A stretch of DNA of 41,570 bases, from contig ONYW01000023.1 of NCBI GenBank assembly GCA_900322215.1, positions 1 through 41,570 of the forward strand, written 5' to 3'. The notes beneath the pieces are model-generated. The model was not told the origin of the DNA, ran no database searches, and worked only from the letters and a program-made list of their open reading frames with translations. Positions 1 through 7,938 of this stretch are shown here, one piece after another. Every line of letters starts with the position of its first letter. The stretch's first letter is position 1. The stretch is from an uncultured Eubacteriales bacterium (lineage in GTDB: Bacteria > Bacillota > Clostridia > Christensenellales > CAG-917). The translations under genes were made by a program, and so were the position numbers.

Positions 1-2698
1 CACCCTCATTGAAGAGTGTAGGAGCGGAGACGCCGTCTTTCCACTCACCGCCGTTAAGGTTGTATGTGATATTGTGTGTGATGCGATCCCACTTTGCCCA
101 GAATTCTTTGTTTCCTGAAGCGTCAGTGTCAATTGCCGTCACAGGTTCGCCTGTGAATCCTGAATTGTCATACCAACCCGCAAATGTATAGTGTGCTTTT
201 GTTATGTTGGTTGGGAGTGTCAAACCGATGGTCTCTGTATATGTGTCTACAGGTTCGACTTCCCACTCACCGCCGTCTGCGTTGAAGGTGACGTTGCTTA
301 TTACAGGTTCCCACTTTGCATAGAACACTTTGTTGCCTGTGTCTGTTGAGGCAATTTCCGTCACTGCTTCGCCTGTGAGTTCTTCACTCTCATACCAACC
401 CACAAAATTGTATTGCTTTCTTGTCACGTTGGTTGGGAGGATTAGACCACTGTTGTCGAAGTAGTAATCAATATATTCGCCGTCAAAGGAGCCACCGTTC
501 AGTTCATACTTCACGCCGTTAACAGGTATCAATTCCACAGATACGTGTTCTATCTGAACAACATTAGGACTTGATATAGTCATTTTTTTGGTGTAAAAGT
601 CGGAAAAACTCACATATGTATCATGATCGTCATTTCCCTCCATAGTAATAGTTGGACAGACATCCGAAGTAAGTCCCCCTGCGTTACGAAAATAATAACC
701 GATTGTGAGCTTTACCCCTGTGATTACTGCGTCCCCTGTTACGGAAATGATCATTGGCCTGTTATCAAGACTCGTCACTCTGACTTTTACGCCATCTTTA
801 TCGCCCACGTCATAGACGGTAATCGTGACGCATCCTTTTGAAAAGGACGTTTTATTGATCGTGTCGATTTCAATCGTTTCTCCCGCAATCCATTTTGCAT
901 AGAGTTCAACGACGTCAGTCCCGACTGCGCCGATTGCAGTCACAGGATTGCCTTGAAGTGCTTCATTGTCATACCAACCGGCAAAAGTATAACCTGCTCT
1001 TGTCGCGGATGGCATTGCATCGTCTTCATAAATGTACTCAGGCAATTCACCCACAAGAACACCGCCATTCAAGTGCAAAGCAAGTTGGAACTTTTGCAAT
1101 TCCACCCACTTTGCAAAGAACTCTTTGTCGCCTATCGCGTCTGTGCCGATTGCTGTCACAGCATTGCCTGCGAATTCGGAATCTTCATACCAACCCGCAA
1201 AACTGTAGTGTGTTCTTGTCACGTTGGTTGGAAGAGTACAGCCGATAGCCTCGACGTATTCTTGTTTATAAGTGCCGTTTATTTTTCCGCCGTTTTCATT
1301 ATATGTGATGGTGCGGACTTCCCCCCACTTTGCAAAGAACTCTTTGTTGCCTGTATCGCTATCGGAAATTGCCGTCACAGGAGTGCCTTGAAGTTCTTCG
1401 TTGTCATACCAACCCACAAAGCCGTAGCCGTCTTTTGTCACGTTGGTTGGGAGAGTCAAACCTATTCCCTCACCATATGTGGTTGCGTAATCGCCGTTCC
1501 ACGTGCCACCGTTTTCATTGTATTTGATATTGTGTGTGATGCGATCCCACTTTGCATAGAACATCTTGTCGGTCGTTGCATCAGCGCCGATTTCCGTCAC
1601 TGCTTCGCCAGTGAGACCTGAATTGTCATACCATCCTGCAAAGGTGAAATGTTCTTTTGTCACATTGGTCGGAAGAGTTGCTCCTTCTGTTTCGTTATAA
1701 CTTGTGGCATAACTAGCGTCGTTTATTGTGCCACCGTTTGTGTTGTATGTGATAGAGTGAGGAATAAGTTCCCACATTGCAAAGTATTCTTGGTCTCCGG
1801 TTACGCCCTCGCCGATAACGGTCACTGCCGCGCCCTCAAATTCCGCATCTTCGTACCAACCGAGGAAGTAGGAGTGTTCTTTCGTCACGTTTGTCGGGAG
1901 TTCTACTCCTACAGTCTCAACGTAAGTCTTTGGATATTCTCCGTCAAACGCACCGCCGTCAAGGTTGTACGTTATGTTAGAGACTGTAAGCCATTTTGCA
2001 AAGAACTCTTTGTCACCGGTTTCACTTGTGCCGATAGCGGTCACAGCGTCTCCCGTGAGGTCTGCACTCGTATACCAACCGCCAAACGCAAAACCTGTTT
2101 TCTTCACGTTTGTCGGAAGAGTCAAACCTTTGTTGTCCAAGTAGTAATCAGCGTACTCGCCGTCAAAGGAGCCGCCGTCCAGATTGTACGTCACGCCGTA
2201 AGCAGGTGCTACTTCCACGGATACATGGTCAATCTGAACTAAAGACTCCGTCATCATTAGAGTCACTTTTTTGGCGTTAATGTTGGAAAACGTTACAAAC
2301 GTACTTATGTTTTGATACTTACCTTCGTCGTCTTTTTCTCCGGATATATCAATTTTGTCACAGACGTCCGCTGAAATATTCTCTACATATTCAGCATAAA
2401 ACCCGATTCTGACCACCACATTTTTGATGACGGCGTCCCCTGTTACGGAAATGACCCATGGTTTGCCCGACATGAGAGTCGCACCATCGCCATCTCCCTT
2501 GTCATTGACGGTAATCGTGACACAACCACTAGTGTAGGTAAATATGCTTTGGTTAGTGTCGATTTCAATTGTCTCGTCCGCATACGCCGTGCCTTCAGCC
2601 TGCGTGCTAAATGTCAATTGCCCGATTGCAAATGCAAACGTCATGACAAACGCGAGCACAAAGAGTGCGACTATGCCTTTTGTCAATATATTCTTCAT
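1..2698 (-). CDS. Secreted InlB-repeat (Listeria-Bacteroides repeat) surface protein, 3' end outside window
   Basis: About 899 codons are visible; the C-terminus lies beyond base 1. The start ATG at 2698 follows a GGAGGG Shine-Dalgarno (SD) site and opens a signal peptide (KNILTKGIVALFVLAF..., processing near residue 38). Eight complete repeats of about 65-70 residues follow, each with a YNLNGG-like strand, LPTNVTK, F-x-GWY, a G-x-PVTAI-like stretch and a closing FFAKW; a ninth is cut off by the window edge. A different module of about 110 residues (ETIEIDT...GCVTITV...ISVTGDAVI...VQIEHVSVE) occurs twice, once after the signal peptide and once after repeat six. Repeats of this family (Flg_new/InlB B-repeat) are small beta folds used as stalks or ligand-binding arrays on surface proteins. 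A surface adhesin or stalk is inferred; no catalytic domain is visible. Confidence 0.85.
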   Translation of the reverse strand, partial: MKNILTKGIVALFVLAFVMTFAFAIGQLTFSTQAEGTAYADETIEIDTNQSIFTYTSGCVTITVNDKGDGDGATLMSGKPWVISVTGDAVIKNVVVRIGFYAEYVENISADVCDKIDISGEKDDEGKYQNISTFVTFSNINAKKVTLMMTESLVQIDHVSVEVAPAYGVTYNLDGGSFDGEYADYYLDNKGLTLPTNVKKTGFAFGGWYTSADLTGDAVTAIGTSETGDKEFFAKWLTVSNITYNLDGGAFDGEYPKTYVETVGVELPTNVTKEHSYFLGWYEDAEFEGAAVTVIGEGVTGDQEYFAMWELIPHSITYNTNGGTINDASYATSYNETEGATLPTNVTKEHFTFAGWYDNSGLTGEAVTEIGADATTDKMFYAKWDRITHNIKYNENGGTWNGDYATTYGEGIGLTLPTNVTKDGYGFVGWYDNEELQGTPVTAISDSDTGNKEFFAKWGEVRTITYNENGGKINGTYKQEYVEAIGCTLPTNVTRTHYSFAGWYEDSEFAGNAVTAIGTDAIGDKEFFAKWVELQKFQLALHLNGGVLVGELPEYIYEDDAMPSATRAGYTFAGWYDNEALQGNPVTAIGAVGTDVVELYAKWIAGETIEIDTINKTSFSKGCVTITVYDVGDKDGVKVRVTSLDNRPMIISVTGDAVITGVKLTIGYYFRNAGGLTSDVCPTITMEGNDDHDTYVSFSDFYTKKMTISSPNVVQIEHVSVELIPVNGVKYELNGGSFDGEYIDYYFDNSGLILPTNVTRKQYNFVGWYESEELTGEAVTEIASTDTGNKVFYAKWEPVISNVTFNADGGEWEVEPVDTYTETIGLTLPTNITKAHYTFAGWYDNSGFTGEPVTAIDTDASGNKEFWAKWDRITHNITYNLNGGEWKDGVSAPTLFNEG

Positions 2699-2760
2699 AA
2701 ACCCTCCATGTCTCAGCCCCAACGTAATGAGGCGCTTCGACGTGTCAAAAAATTTCTTTT

Positions 2761-2816
2761 CAAAAACAAAAAACAGCGTTTAGTATATGGCAAAATTGCC
2801 TGACCTCACGCTGTTT
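2761..2816 (-). terminator. Intrinsic terminator between leader ORF and InlB-repeat gene
   Basis: On the minus strand AAACAGCGT (2816-2808) pairs perfectly with ACGCTGTTT (2779-2771), with an inner GGCAA/TTGCC stem, followed by a T-rich tract. It lies about 60 bases before the start of the large surface-protein gene and overlaps the stop codon of the 33-codon leader ORF, so it could either end a short transcript or act as an attenuator. Confidence 0.75.
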
Positions 2817-2907
2817 GTTGTATGTCAGTTTGGTTGCTCCAAATAATAGAAGTGCCCCAGTATGTCGCATTGCTTGTGGTTGTATACAGTGTCACAATAT
2901 TTTCCAT
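2806..2907 (-). CDS. 33-residue leader ORF, unknown function
   Basis: The ORF starts at ATG 2907 behind GGGAGA with 8-base spacing and ends at TGA 2806-2808, inside the 5' arm of the terminator hairpin. A well-formed promoter lies just upstream. The peptide is rich in Thr, Ile and Asn (TLYTTTSNATYWGTS core) with no signal sequence or membrane segment. It could be a real small protein or a leader peptide whose translation controls the terminator; the sequence does not decide. Confidence 0.45.
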   Translation of the reverse strand: MENIVTLYTTTSNATYWGTSIIWSNQTDIQQTA

Positions 2908-2936
2908 ACGAGTCATCTCCCAAAATAATATACAAT

Positions 2937-2964
2937 AGTATATCATTTTTTTCGCGCTATGCAA
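2937..2964 (-). promoter_or_regulatory. Promoter of the leader ORF / surface-protein transcript
   Basis: Minus-strand -35 TTGCAT (2964-2959), 16-base spacer, -10 TATACT (2942-2937). Transcription would begin near 2930, just before the leader ORF's ribosome binding site. Confidence 0.65.
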
Positions 2965-3057
2965 TTATTTTGATAAAAATATATTCATATTTATTAAAAA
3001 AAACAATATTAATATACAAATTTGCGTCATGATTTTGCGCAATAAAACGAAAATCGT

Positions 3058-3085
3058 TTGACAACATAGTTTTTTTGTGTATAAT
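3058..3085 (+). promoter_or_regulatory. rpsU promoter
   Basis: A perfect -35 TTGACA (3058-3063), 16-base spacer and perfect -10 TATAAT (3080-3085) lie about 30 bases before rpsU. Confidence 0.8.
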
Positions 3086-3118
3086 GAGAGGGTACTAAAT
3101 TTTGAGGAGGTGAATCAA

Positions 3119-3298
3119 ATGTCAACAGTCAGAGTCGGCGAAAACGAAAGTTTGGACAACGCTATCCGTCGTTTCAAAAGAAAATGCGCTCGTGACGGTA
3201 TCATCGGTGACCTCCGCAAAAAAGAGGCTTACGAAAAACCGTCTGTAAAACGCAAAAAGAAAGCGGAAGCAGCACGTAAGAGAATGTACAAAGCATAA
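3119..3298 (+). CDS. rpsU: 30S ribosomal protein S21
   Basis: This 59-residue, highly basic protein starts with [20 protein letters not shown] and ends with a lysine/arginine-rich helix, matching bacterial S21 in length and sequence. S21 sits on the 30S platform and helps mRNA engagement. The ATG at 3119 is chosen because GAGGAGG lies 8 bases upstream; the frame is open further upstream to 3077, but that start would lie before the -10 to +1 region of the promoter. In Firmicutes rpsU is commonly near mtaB and hinT, as here, although it is on the opposite strand. An intrinsic terminator follows directly. Confidence 0.96.
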   Translation: MSTVRVGENESLDNAIRRFKRKCARDGIIGDLRKKEAYEKPSVKRKKKAEAARKRMYKA

Positions 3299-3309
3299 TC
3301 TTGCAACAC

Positions 3310-3340
3310 TTGCCATCCACTTTCGGATGGCAATATTTTT
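3310..3340 (+). terminator. rpsU terminator
   Basis: TTGCCATCC (3310-3318) pairs perfectly with GGATGGCAA (3325-3333) around a 6-base loop, followed by TATTTTT. Confidence 0.85.
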
Positions 3341-3417
3341 GGAGGCATGGCTCAGTTGGTTAGAGCACACGGTTCACATCCGTGAGGTCGTTGGTTCGAG
3401 TCCAACTGTCTCCACCA
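3341..3417 (+). tRNA. tRNA-Val (CAC)
   Basis: A full cloverleaf is visible: acceptor GGAGGCA/TGTCTCC with one G-U pair, anticodon stem CACGG/CCGTG with loop TTCACAT giving anticodon CAC, T arm with GGTTCGAGTCC, discriminator A and encoded CCA. It reads GUG valine codons. The last 12 bases of its mature body recur at 3587-3598. Confidence 0.95.
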
Positions 3418-3425
3418 AATCTTGC

Positions 3426-3454
3426 ACATCACCCTTTTGGGGTGATGTTTTTTT
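3426..3454 (+). terminator. tRNA-Val terminator
   Basis: ACATCACCC (3426-3434) pairs with GGGTGATGT (3440-3448), followed by a run of seven T. Confidence 0.85.
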
Positions 3455-3810
3455 GTATTATCGGTGCTACACGCTTGCGGGAATGCTCTGATAATACAAA
3501 AACATAAGCGCGTAAGCGTTGCAAGATTTGGCGAGAGTGTCCCTCGACAGAGGGCAGGACGTTGGTTGCAAAATGCAACCAACCGACCAACTGTCTCCCT
3601 ACAAAAGGAAAAAGTGTCTCAGGCATTGTTGCGCTTGCGCATATCAAGGACAAGGCAACATAAATAACCGCATACAGTGCGGTTGAACATCAAGTGGTGT
3701 GAGAGCCTCGGCGGCAGCGGAAGGACGGCGTTTGCTTTGCAAACACCAATCCAACTGCCTTCCCTTCAAGGGGAAGGTTCTACATGCGGAAGGATGCTAT
3801 TTTAATAAAA
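3455..3810. other. Non-coding spacer with short palindromes and a tRNA 3'-end duplicate
   Basis: No convincing gene is seen on either strand. The stretch holds several short hairpins, including GTTGGTTG/CAACCAAC around 3571-3584, and CCAACTGTCTCC at 3587-3598, which repeats the tRNA-Val 3' end (3402-3413). It resembles the spacer behind tRNA-Glu at 18935-19600. Confidence 0.5.
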
Positions 3811-3846
3811 AACCCTCGGTATGTGCCGAGGGGTTTTGTTTGTTTT
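3811..3846. terminator. Bidirectional terminator
   Basis: AACCCTCGG pairs with CCGAGGGGTT around tatgtg. It has T tracts on both sides, so it can end the minus-strand lipoprotein transcript as well as readthrough from the tRNA side. Confidence 0.75.
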
Positions 3847-3860
3847 TGGGACAAAGCAGT

Positions 3861-4547
3861 TTATTCTTCGTCAAGATTTGTCCAATGCTCGAGATCGAGT
3901 TCTATGCTTGCGTTTCCGTATGTGACGGTTGCATTGTAGTTTGTCGTTTCGCCGTCACTGGTGTATTGAAGCGTGAAAGTTTCAACACGACCGTCTTTTG
4001 CCGTGGCTGTGTAGACAGTTCTGTCTGCGTCGTTGGAGATTGTAAGGCTGAGTGTGCCAGTACCCTTAAAACCGTCTTTCGTTGCCGTGCCTTCTTCGTG
4101 CATGGAGCAATCATATTGTGCATTTTCGATCATTGTCTCGTACGGAGTTCTGAATTTAAGCGTTTCAACTTCGAGTGCTTCGTCAAAGCCTGCCTTGTCG
4201 ATTTCAGAATAGTTTGCGCCGGCTTCGCTGATGTTTGCAAAATAATACTTGCCTTCATATTCAAAATAGATGGTTGTAAGATTTCCAACTTGAACCGACT
4301 TCTTTGTCCCGTCGACTTTCAAAACGCAGGAATAGTCTCCGCTTGTGATTGTCATCACATAGTTGTCACTTGCAAACGTATTTTGCAAAAAATCGTCGCA
4401 AATCATTTTTGAGCCGTCATAGTCCGTTGAGGACGCTTCCGCCTTTGTATCGAGATTGTCAAGATTGATATTGCAGGCTGCAAGCGCTACCATCGACGCA
4501 ATGATTACTGCAATCGCCAATGTGGCGATAAGAATTCTTTTTTTCAT
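3861..4547 (-). CDS. Predicted lipoprotein of unknown function
   Basis: The protein has 228 residues. ATG 4547 is preceded by AAGGAGA at good spacing; the longer open frame to 4748 has no ribosome site and would bury the signal peptide. Residues 1-24 form a KKR-led hydrophobic signal ending in the lipobox LAAC (lipid-anchored Cys25), so export and attachment to the outer face of the membrane are expected. The mature part is acidic, rich in Thr/Tyr beta-strand-like segments (TGTLSLTISND, FTLQYTSDGETTNYNATVTYG), without catalytic motifs. It stands alone, convergent with the tRNA/rpsU unit. I do not recognise the family; a small beta-sandwich or LolA-like fold is only a guess. Confidence 0.8.
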   Translation of the reverse strand: MKKRILIATLAIAVIIASMVALAACNINLDNLDTKAEASSTDYDGSKMICDDFLQNTFASDNYVMTITSGDYSCVLKVDGTKKSVQVGNLTTIYFEYEGKYYFANISEAGANYSEIDKAGFDEALEVETLKFRTPYETMIENAQYDCSMHEEGTATKDGFKGTGTLSLTISNDADRTVYTATAKDGRVETFTLQYTSDGETTNYNATVTYGNASIELDLEHWTNLDEE

Positions 4548-4939
4548 AAATATCTCCTTAAAGGTGTTGATGTCACATGCAAAAATCACGTTTTTACACA
4601 AAATGATTTTTGACATCTTCACACAAATTATGCACCAAAACGGCGCAAAAGTCAAGCGGAAAGGGCACCTGTCCGCTATGCCGACATAAGCGTACATGGT
4701 TGACTTGGCAAAGTGCGATAACACAGCATGTCGCCAACCTTTATACACCTGTCGTCAATAAAACCGCTCAGGAAAGCAGTTTGCAAAATTGTACTGTGAA
4801 CAAACTAAATCAAGAGTGCGATATTTTGATGAGATGCGCGGAAACAAGCTTTGGGTAGGCAACCCAGTGTACATAGGCGTACACGGTTGACTAAACAAAG
4901 TGGGTTGACAAAGCAGGTCGCAAAATAGTGCGCTCGGAA
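4548..4939. other. Spacer without a recognisable gene
   Basis: The only structure seen is a pair of related segments (4690-4715 and 4877-4902, gcgtacaYggttgact...caaagtg) and a copy of the dispersed caggtcgc motif at 4908-4932. ORFs here are short and lack ribosome sites. Confidence 0.4.
4908..4932. repeat. Dispersed 'acaaagcaggtcgc' repeat
   Basis: The segment acaaagcaggtcgcaaaatag recurs in near-identical form at 5716-5739, and its core occurs as a perfect hairpin (GCGACCTG/CAGGTCGC) at 37160-37181. All copies lie just after the 3' ends of minus-strand genes, so the family may derive from terminators. Confidence 0.45.
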
Positions 4940-5287
4940 TTAGCACATTGTGTCGGACAACTTCTCCCCACCGAGTATATGAATATGCAGGTGGTTAACA
5001 CTTTGACATCCGTTCTCCCCTTTGTTGGAGACAAGGCGGAAGCCGTCTTGAAGACCGAACTCGTCAACGTGGTTGGAGAGGTTTTTTACGCACGCGGCAA
5101 GAGTTTTTGCTTGGTCGTCGGACATCTCGCAAATATTTGCATAATGGTCCTTCGGAATAAGCAAGAGATGCACGGGTGCTTGCGGATTAAGGTCCTTGAT
5201 GATGACGCAGTTGTCGTCCTCATAGAGTTTTGTGGACGGGATTTCTCCCTTTGCTATCTTGCAAAAAATGCAGTTTTCGTCGTACAT
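4940..5287 (-). CDS. hinT: HIT-family nucleotide-binding hydrolase (HinT-like)
   Basis: This 115-residue protein is of normal length for bacterial HinT. It has the N-terminal zinc-site cysteines of CIFCKIAKGEIPS, the nucleotide-contacting LYEDDNCVIIKDLNPQAP segment, and the histidine triad HLHIHILGG near the C-terminus. The family hydrolyses phosphoramidate and acyl bonds on AMP in the cytoplasm; its physiological substrate is unsettled. The start at 5287 has AGGAG six bases upstream. It lies on the same strand as the mtaB operon but is separated from it by about 460 bases of hairpin arrays, so it is probably transcribed separately. Confidence 0.93.
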   Translation of the reverse strand: MYDENCIFCKIAKGEIPSTKLYEDDNCVIIKDLNPQAPVHLLLIPKDHYANICEMSDDQAKTLAACVKNLSNHVDEFGLQDGFRLVSNKGENGCQSVNHLHIHILGGEKLSDTMC

Positions 5288-5421
5288 AATTGACTCCTAT
5301 AAAAGTTATTTTCGCTTACGCTCAGATAGTTTTCGCCTGTGGCTCAGCGAGTTGATGCTTCGCATCGCGAGTTTTCACGGCATACGCCGTTCAGTTGCGG
5401 ATAAATATAATTTTTCCTCTA

Positions 5422-5524
5422 TCACGCTTTGCGTGCATATCACCAACCCGCAGGGTTGTATATCATCAATGCAAAGCATTGTATATCATCACCGATAGGT
5501 GTATATCATCACAACAAAGTTGTG
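5422..5524. repeat. Array of five micro-hairpins joined by TATATCAT
   Basis: Five short perfect hairpins follow each other: CACGC-ttt-GCGTG (5423), CAACCC-gca-GGGTTG (5444), CAATGC-aaa-GCATTG (5467), CACC-gata-GGTG (5490) and CACAAC-aaa-GTTGTG (5510). They are separated by an 8-base linker, CATATCAC once and TATATCAT three times. The stems differ completely but stay paired, while the linker is conserved; the period is about 20-23 bases. No direct repeat with long unique spacers is present, so it is not a CRISPR array. Confidence 0.75.
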
Positions 5525-5562
5525 CATTATCTATTCTCCCTCAACTGAGGAGATAAAATCTC

Positions 5563-5720
5563 CGAAAATTCACTGAACACGATTGAGTGCGTGCTTGCAC
5601 AGGGACCAATCGTGCGAGAATTCACTGAACGCGACTTGGCGAGTGCTTGCACCGCGACAATTCGCGTGAGAATTCGCTGAGCCGTAGGCGAAAATTCACT
5701 TGCACGTAGTGCAATAACAC
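5563..5720. repeat. Second hairpin array with 'AATTCACTG' linkers
   Basis: Linkers of the type gaAATTCACTgaa occur near 5563, 5621, 5670 and 5690. Between them lie longer paired segments such as CACGATT...AATCGTG and CGCGA...TCGCG, ending in TGCAC-gta-GTGCA. The pattern of changing stems with conserved linkers parallels the adjacent array. Confidence 0.5.
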
Positions 5721-5746
5721 AGCAGGTCGCTAAATAGTGCATTCAA

Positions 5747-7063
5747 TCAGTCGAACATGTTGCCGAGATCCCCCAGCACCGACGCATCGCAAACGCCGTC
5801 TTTGTAGAAACAAATCGGAACTATCGTGTAGGCTTTGTTGTGCGAGCCGAGTTTTGAATAGACTTTTATGTAGGTTTGCGTATGCCCTACCCACACGCCG
5901 TTCTCCTCCGTTTCAAAGAGGACGCGTACGGGAAGCCCCAACTGCTTGTTGAGATAGTTGCCGATGAGTTCTTGCTTGACTTCGCCCATACGCTTTGCGC
6001 GGTCTTCGAGGACTTCGGGAGCGAGGGGTTTCATGCGCCCCGCAACCGTTCCCTGTCGCGAGGAATACGGGAAAACGTGTATGTCCGAAAACCCGACTTT
6101 TCTTGCGAATTTCATTGAGTTTTCAAACTCCTGCTCGGTCTCGACCGGGTAGCCGACGATGATATCCGTCGTAATCGCCGCGTTTGGATAATACTCGCGA
6201 ATGAGGCGGACGGCAGAATAATACTCGCTCGTCGTATAGCGCCTGTTCATAACGCGTAGCACGTTGTCGTCACCGCTCTGCAAAGAGAGGTGGAAGTGCG
6301 GGCAAAAGAGTTTTATGTTCTTTGTCGCTTCCAAAAATTCGCGATTTATAACTCCGACTTCAAGCGAGCCGAGGCGAATACCGATTTTTTTGTATTTGGA
6401 AAATTTGGTGAGCAGTTCCGTGAGGTTCGTGCCGGTGTCTCTGCCGTATGCCGAGAGGTTTATGCCCGTGACGACCACCTCTTTGACGACGCCCGCCACA
6501 CTGTCCATCTCGCGGAGTATGCTCTCCTCCGAGCGCGAACGGCTCCTGCCACGCACGTACGGAATAAGGCAATAACTGCAAAAGTTGTTGCAGCCGTCCT
6601 GAATCTTTATAAAGTGGCGAGTGAGCAGGTTGACAACACCGTCGTTATCCTCGAATTTGCTGCCGATAGAAAAGTCGGACGGGTTGAAAATCTTTTCAAA
6701 GACCTCTTTGTCGCCCGTGTATTCTTCGACTATTCTCCTGGCAAGACCGAGCTTGTTGTCGGTGCCCGAGATATACTTGACGTTGTCCTTTGCAAACTGC
6801 GCGAAATTGTTTTGAGAAGCGCAACCGCACACGTAGATTTGCGCGTCCTTGTTCACCTTTTTGATACGCGTGACGGACTGGCGAGACTTCTTTTCCGCCT
6901 CAGCCGTGACGGCGCAGGAGTTTATAATGTAGACGTCGGCAAACTCAAGTCCTTCGCATATCTCAAAACCCGCCTGCTTGAACACCGCAAGCATAGCGTC
7001 GCTGTCATATTTGTTGACTTTGCAACCAAGTGTAAATATGCAAATTTTCGGAAGTTTAGTCAT
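5747..7063 (-). CDS. mtaB: tRNA t6A37 methylthiotransferase MtaB (radical SAM)
   Basis: MtaB converts t6A37 of certain tRNAs to ms2t6A using two [4Fe-4S] clusters and SAM. The 438-residue protein shows the expected order: an N-terminal UPF0004/MTTase domain with FTLGCKVNKYDSD, NSCAVTAEAEKKSRQ and YVCGCAS cysteines (one cluster), then the radical-SAM motif CNNFCSYCLIPYVRGRSRSR near residue 145, then a C-terminal TRAM-like segment. I chose ATG 7063 (GGAG 11 bases upstream), which overlaps the rsmE stop by 8 bases and implies translational coupling; an ATT/ATG-type start at 7087 is less likely. It is the last gene of the heat-shock operon. Confidence 0.95.
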   Translation of the reverse strand: MTKLPKICIFTLGCKVNKYDSDAMLAVFKQAGFEICEGLEFADVYIINSCAVTAEAEKKSRQSVTRIKKVNKDAQIYVCGCASQNNFAQFAKDNVKYISGTDNKLGLARRIVEEYTGDKEVFEKIFNPSDFSIGSKFEDNDGVVNLLTRHFIKIQDGCNNFCSYCLIPYVRGRSRSRSEESILREMDSVAGVVKEVVVTGINLSAYGRDTGTNLTELLTKFSKYKKIGIRLGSLEVGVINREFLEATKNIKLFCPHFHLSLQSGDDNVLRVMNRRYTTSEYYSAVRLIREYYPNAAITTDIIVGYPVETEQEFENSMKFARKVGFSDIHVFPYSSRQGTVAGRMKPLAPEVLEDRAKRMGEVKQELIGNYLNKQLGLPVRVLFETEENGVWVGHTQTYIKVYSKLGSHNKAYTIVPICFYKDGVCDASVLGDLGNMFD

Positions 7064-7778
7064 AGTCAAGTTCTCCGAGTTTATCAAGTGTAAGCGCGCA
7101 AAGCACGATAGAGGCTGTTTCGGCTCTCAGTATTCGTCTCCCGAGAGTTATGACGTCCGCCCCGCTCTTCTTTGCCATGTCGACTTCGCCTAGCTTAAAA
7201 CCACCCTCGGGACCGACGATAAGCGCGACGTTTGAGGCGGTTAGACTGCTTGTTTTGAGGCTGTTGTGCCTTTCGCCCTCATAGGCTAACAGCACTTTGT
7301 CAAAGCCCTTTATATCCTGCAAAACTTCGTCGATAGTCTTCAAGTCGTCAACGATAGACAAGTAGGAACTTCCGCATTGTTTTGCGGCTTCCAAGGCTAT
7401 GCGCTCTCCTCTCTCTTTTGAGAATTTGCTCTCGGCGGAGTTTGCCGACACAAAAGGCACGACGCGGTCGACGCCGAGTTCTACCGCCTTTTGAATGACA
7501 AAGTCGAGTTTGTTGTTTTTGAGCAGCCCGGCATAGAGTGTGAGTCGCGCGTTCTTTTTGTCCGCAACGACGCTCTCGTCAACCGACAAAACCGCATAGT
7601 CCTTGCCGATTTCTTCAACCGTGCAATAGTTGTCGACGCCGTCGCCGAGGCACACTACAGCCTTAAAACCTACCTTGTATCGAAGCACTTTCGTCATGTG
7701 CAAAAACTCGTCGCCCCGCAGGGTGACTTTGCCGTCTTGAAGCATACTTTTGTCAACGAAAAATCTTCTTATTTCCAT
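7056..7778 (-). CDS. rsmE: 16S rRNA m3U1498 methyltransferase RsmE
   Basis: The 240-residue SPOUT-fold enzyme methylates U1498 of 16S rRNA with SAM. The N-terminal PUA-like part (RRFFVDKSMLQDGKVTLRGDEFLHMTKVLR) precedes the knot domain, whose signature loops IVGPEGGF and LGRRILRAETA bind SAM. ATG 7778 gives the family-typical MEIRRFF start; the frame extends four codons further to a TTG at 7790 without a better ribosome site. The gene is preceded by about 160 AT-rich bases after prmA, but no terminator is visible there, so cotranscription from the hrcA promoter is likely. Its 3' end overlaps mtaB by 8 bases. Confidence 0.95.
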   Translation of the reverse strand: MEIRRFFVDKSMLQDGKVTLRGDEFLHMTKVLRYKVGFKAVVCLGDGVDNYCTVEEIGKDYAVLSVDESVVADKKNARLTLYAGLLKNNKLDFVIQKAVELGVDRVVPFVSANSAESKFSKERGERIALEAAKQCGSSYLSIVDDLKTIDEVLQDIKGFDKVLLAYEGERHNSLKTSSLTASNVALIVGPEGGFKLGEVDMAKKSGADVITLGRRILRAETASIVLCALTLDKLGELDYD

Positions 7779-7938
7779 AGGCCTATGCAAGCGATTAAGC
7801 AGATAAAAAGAGAATTAGTGCGTAGCACTATATATATTGTATAATATTTTTTTTAATAATCAAGTGAAAAGCGAAATAATAATATACATTTTACTGCTAA
7901 CTGTCGTCGTTTAACCTTTAATAAAGTTTGTCGCTAAA

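Noticed and set aside
953-2242. Long cysteine-rich ORFs on the plus strand opposite the surface protein
   Set aside because: They are periodic shadows of the InlB repeats on the coding strand.
3122-3653. Minus-strand ORFs opposite rpsU and tRNA-Val, including a DSNQRPHGCEP-like peptide
   Set aside because: This peptide type is the common translation artefact of tRNA genes; no supporting signals are present.
5422-5524. CRISPR-like array
   Set aside because: The conserved unit is only 8 bases and the 'spacers' are self-complementary hairpins of about 15 bases; no cas genes are present.
6290-7093. A 267-codon plus-strand ORF opposite mtaB
   Set aside because: It is antisense to a conserved enzyme, has no ribosome site or promoter, and its sequence is the Arg/Ala/Val-rich shadow expected from the codon bias of the minus strand.
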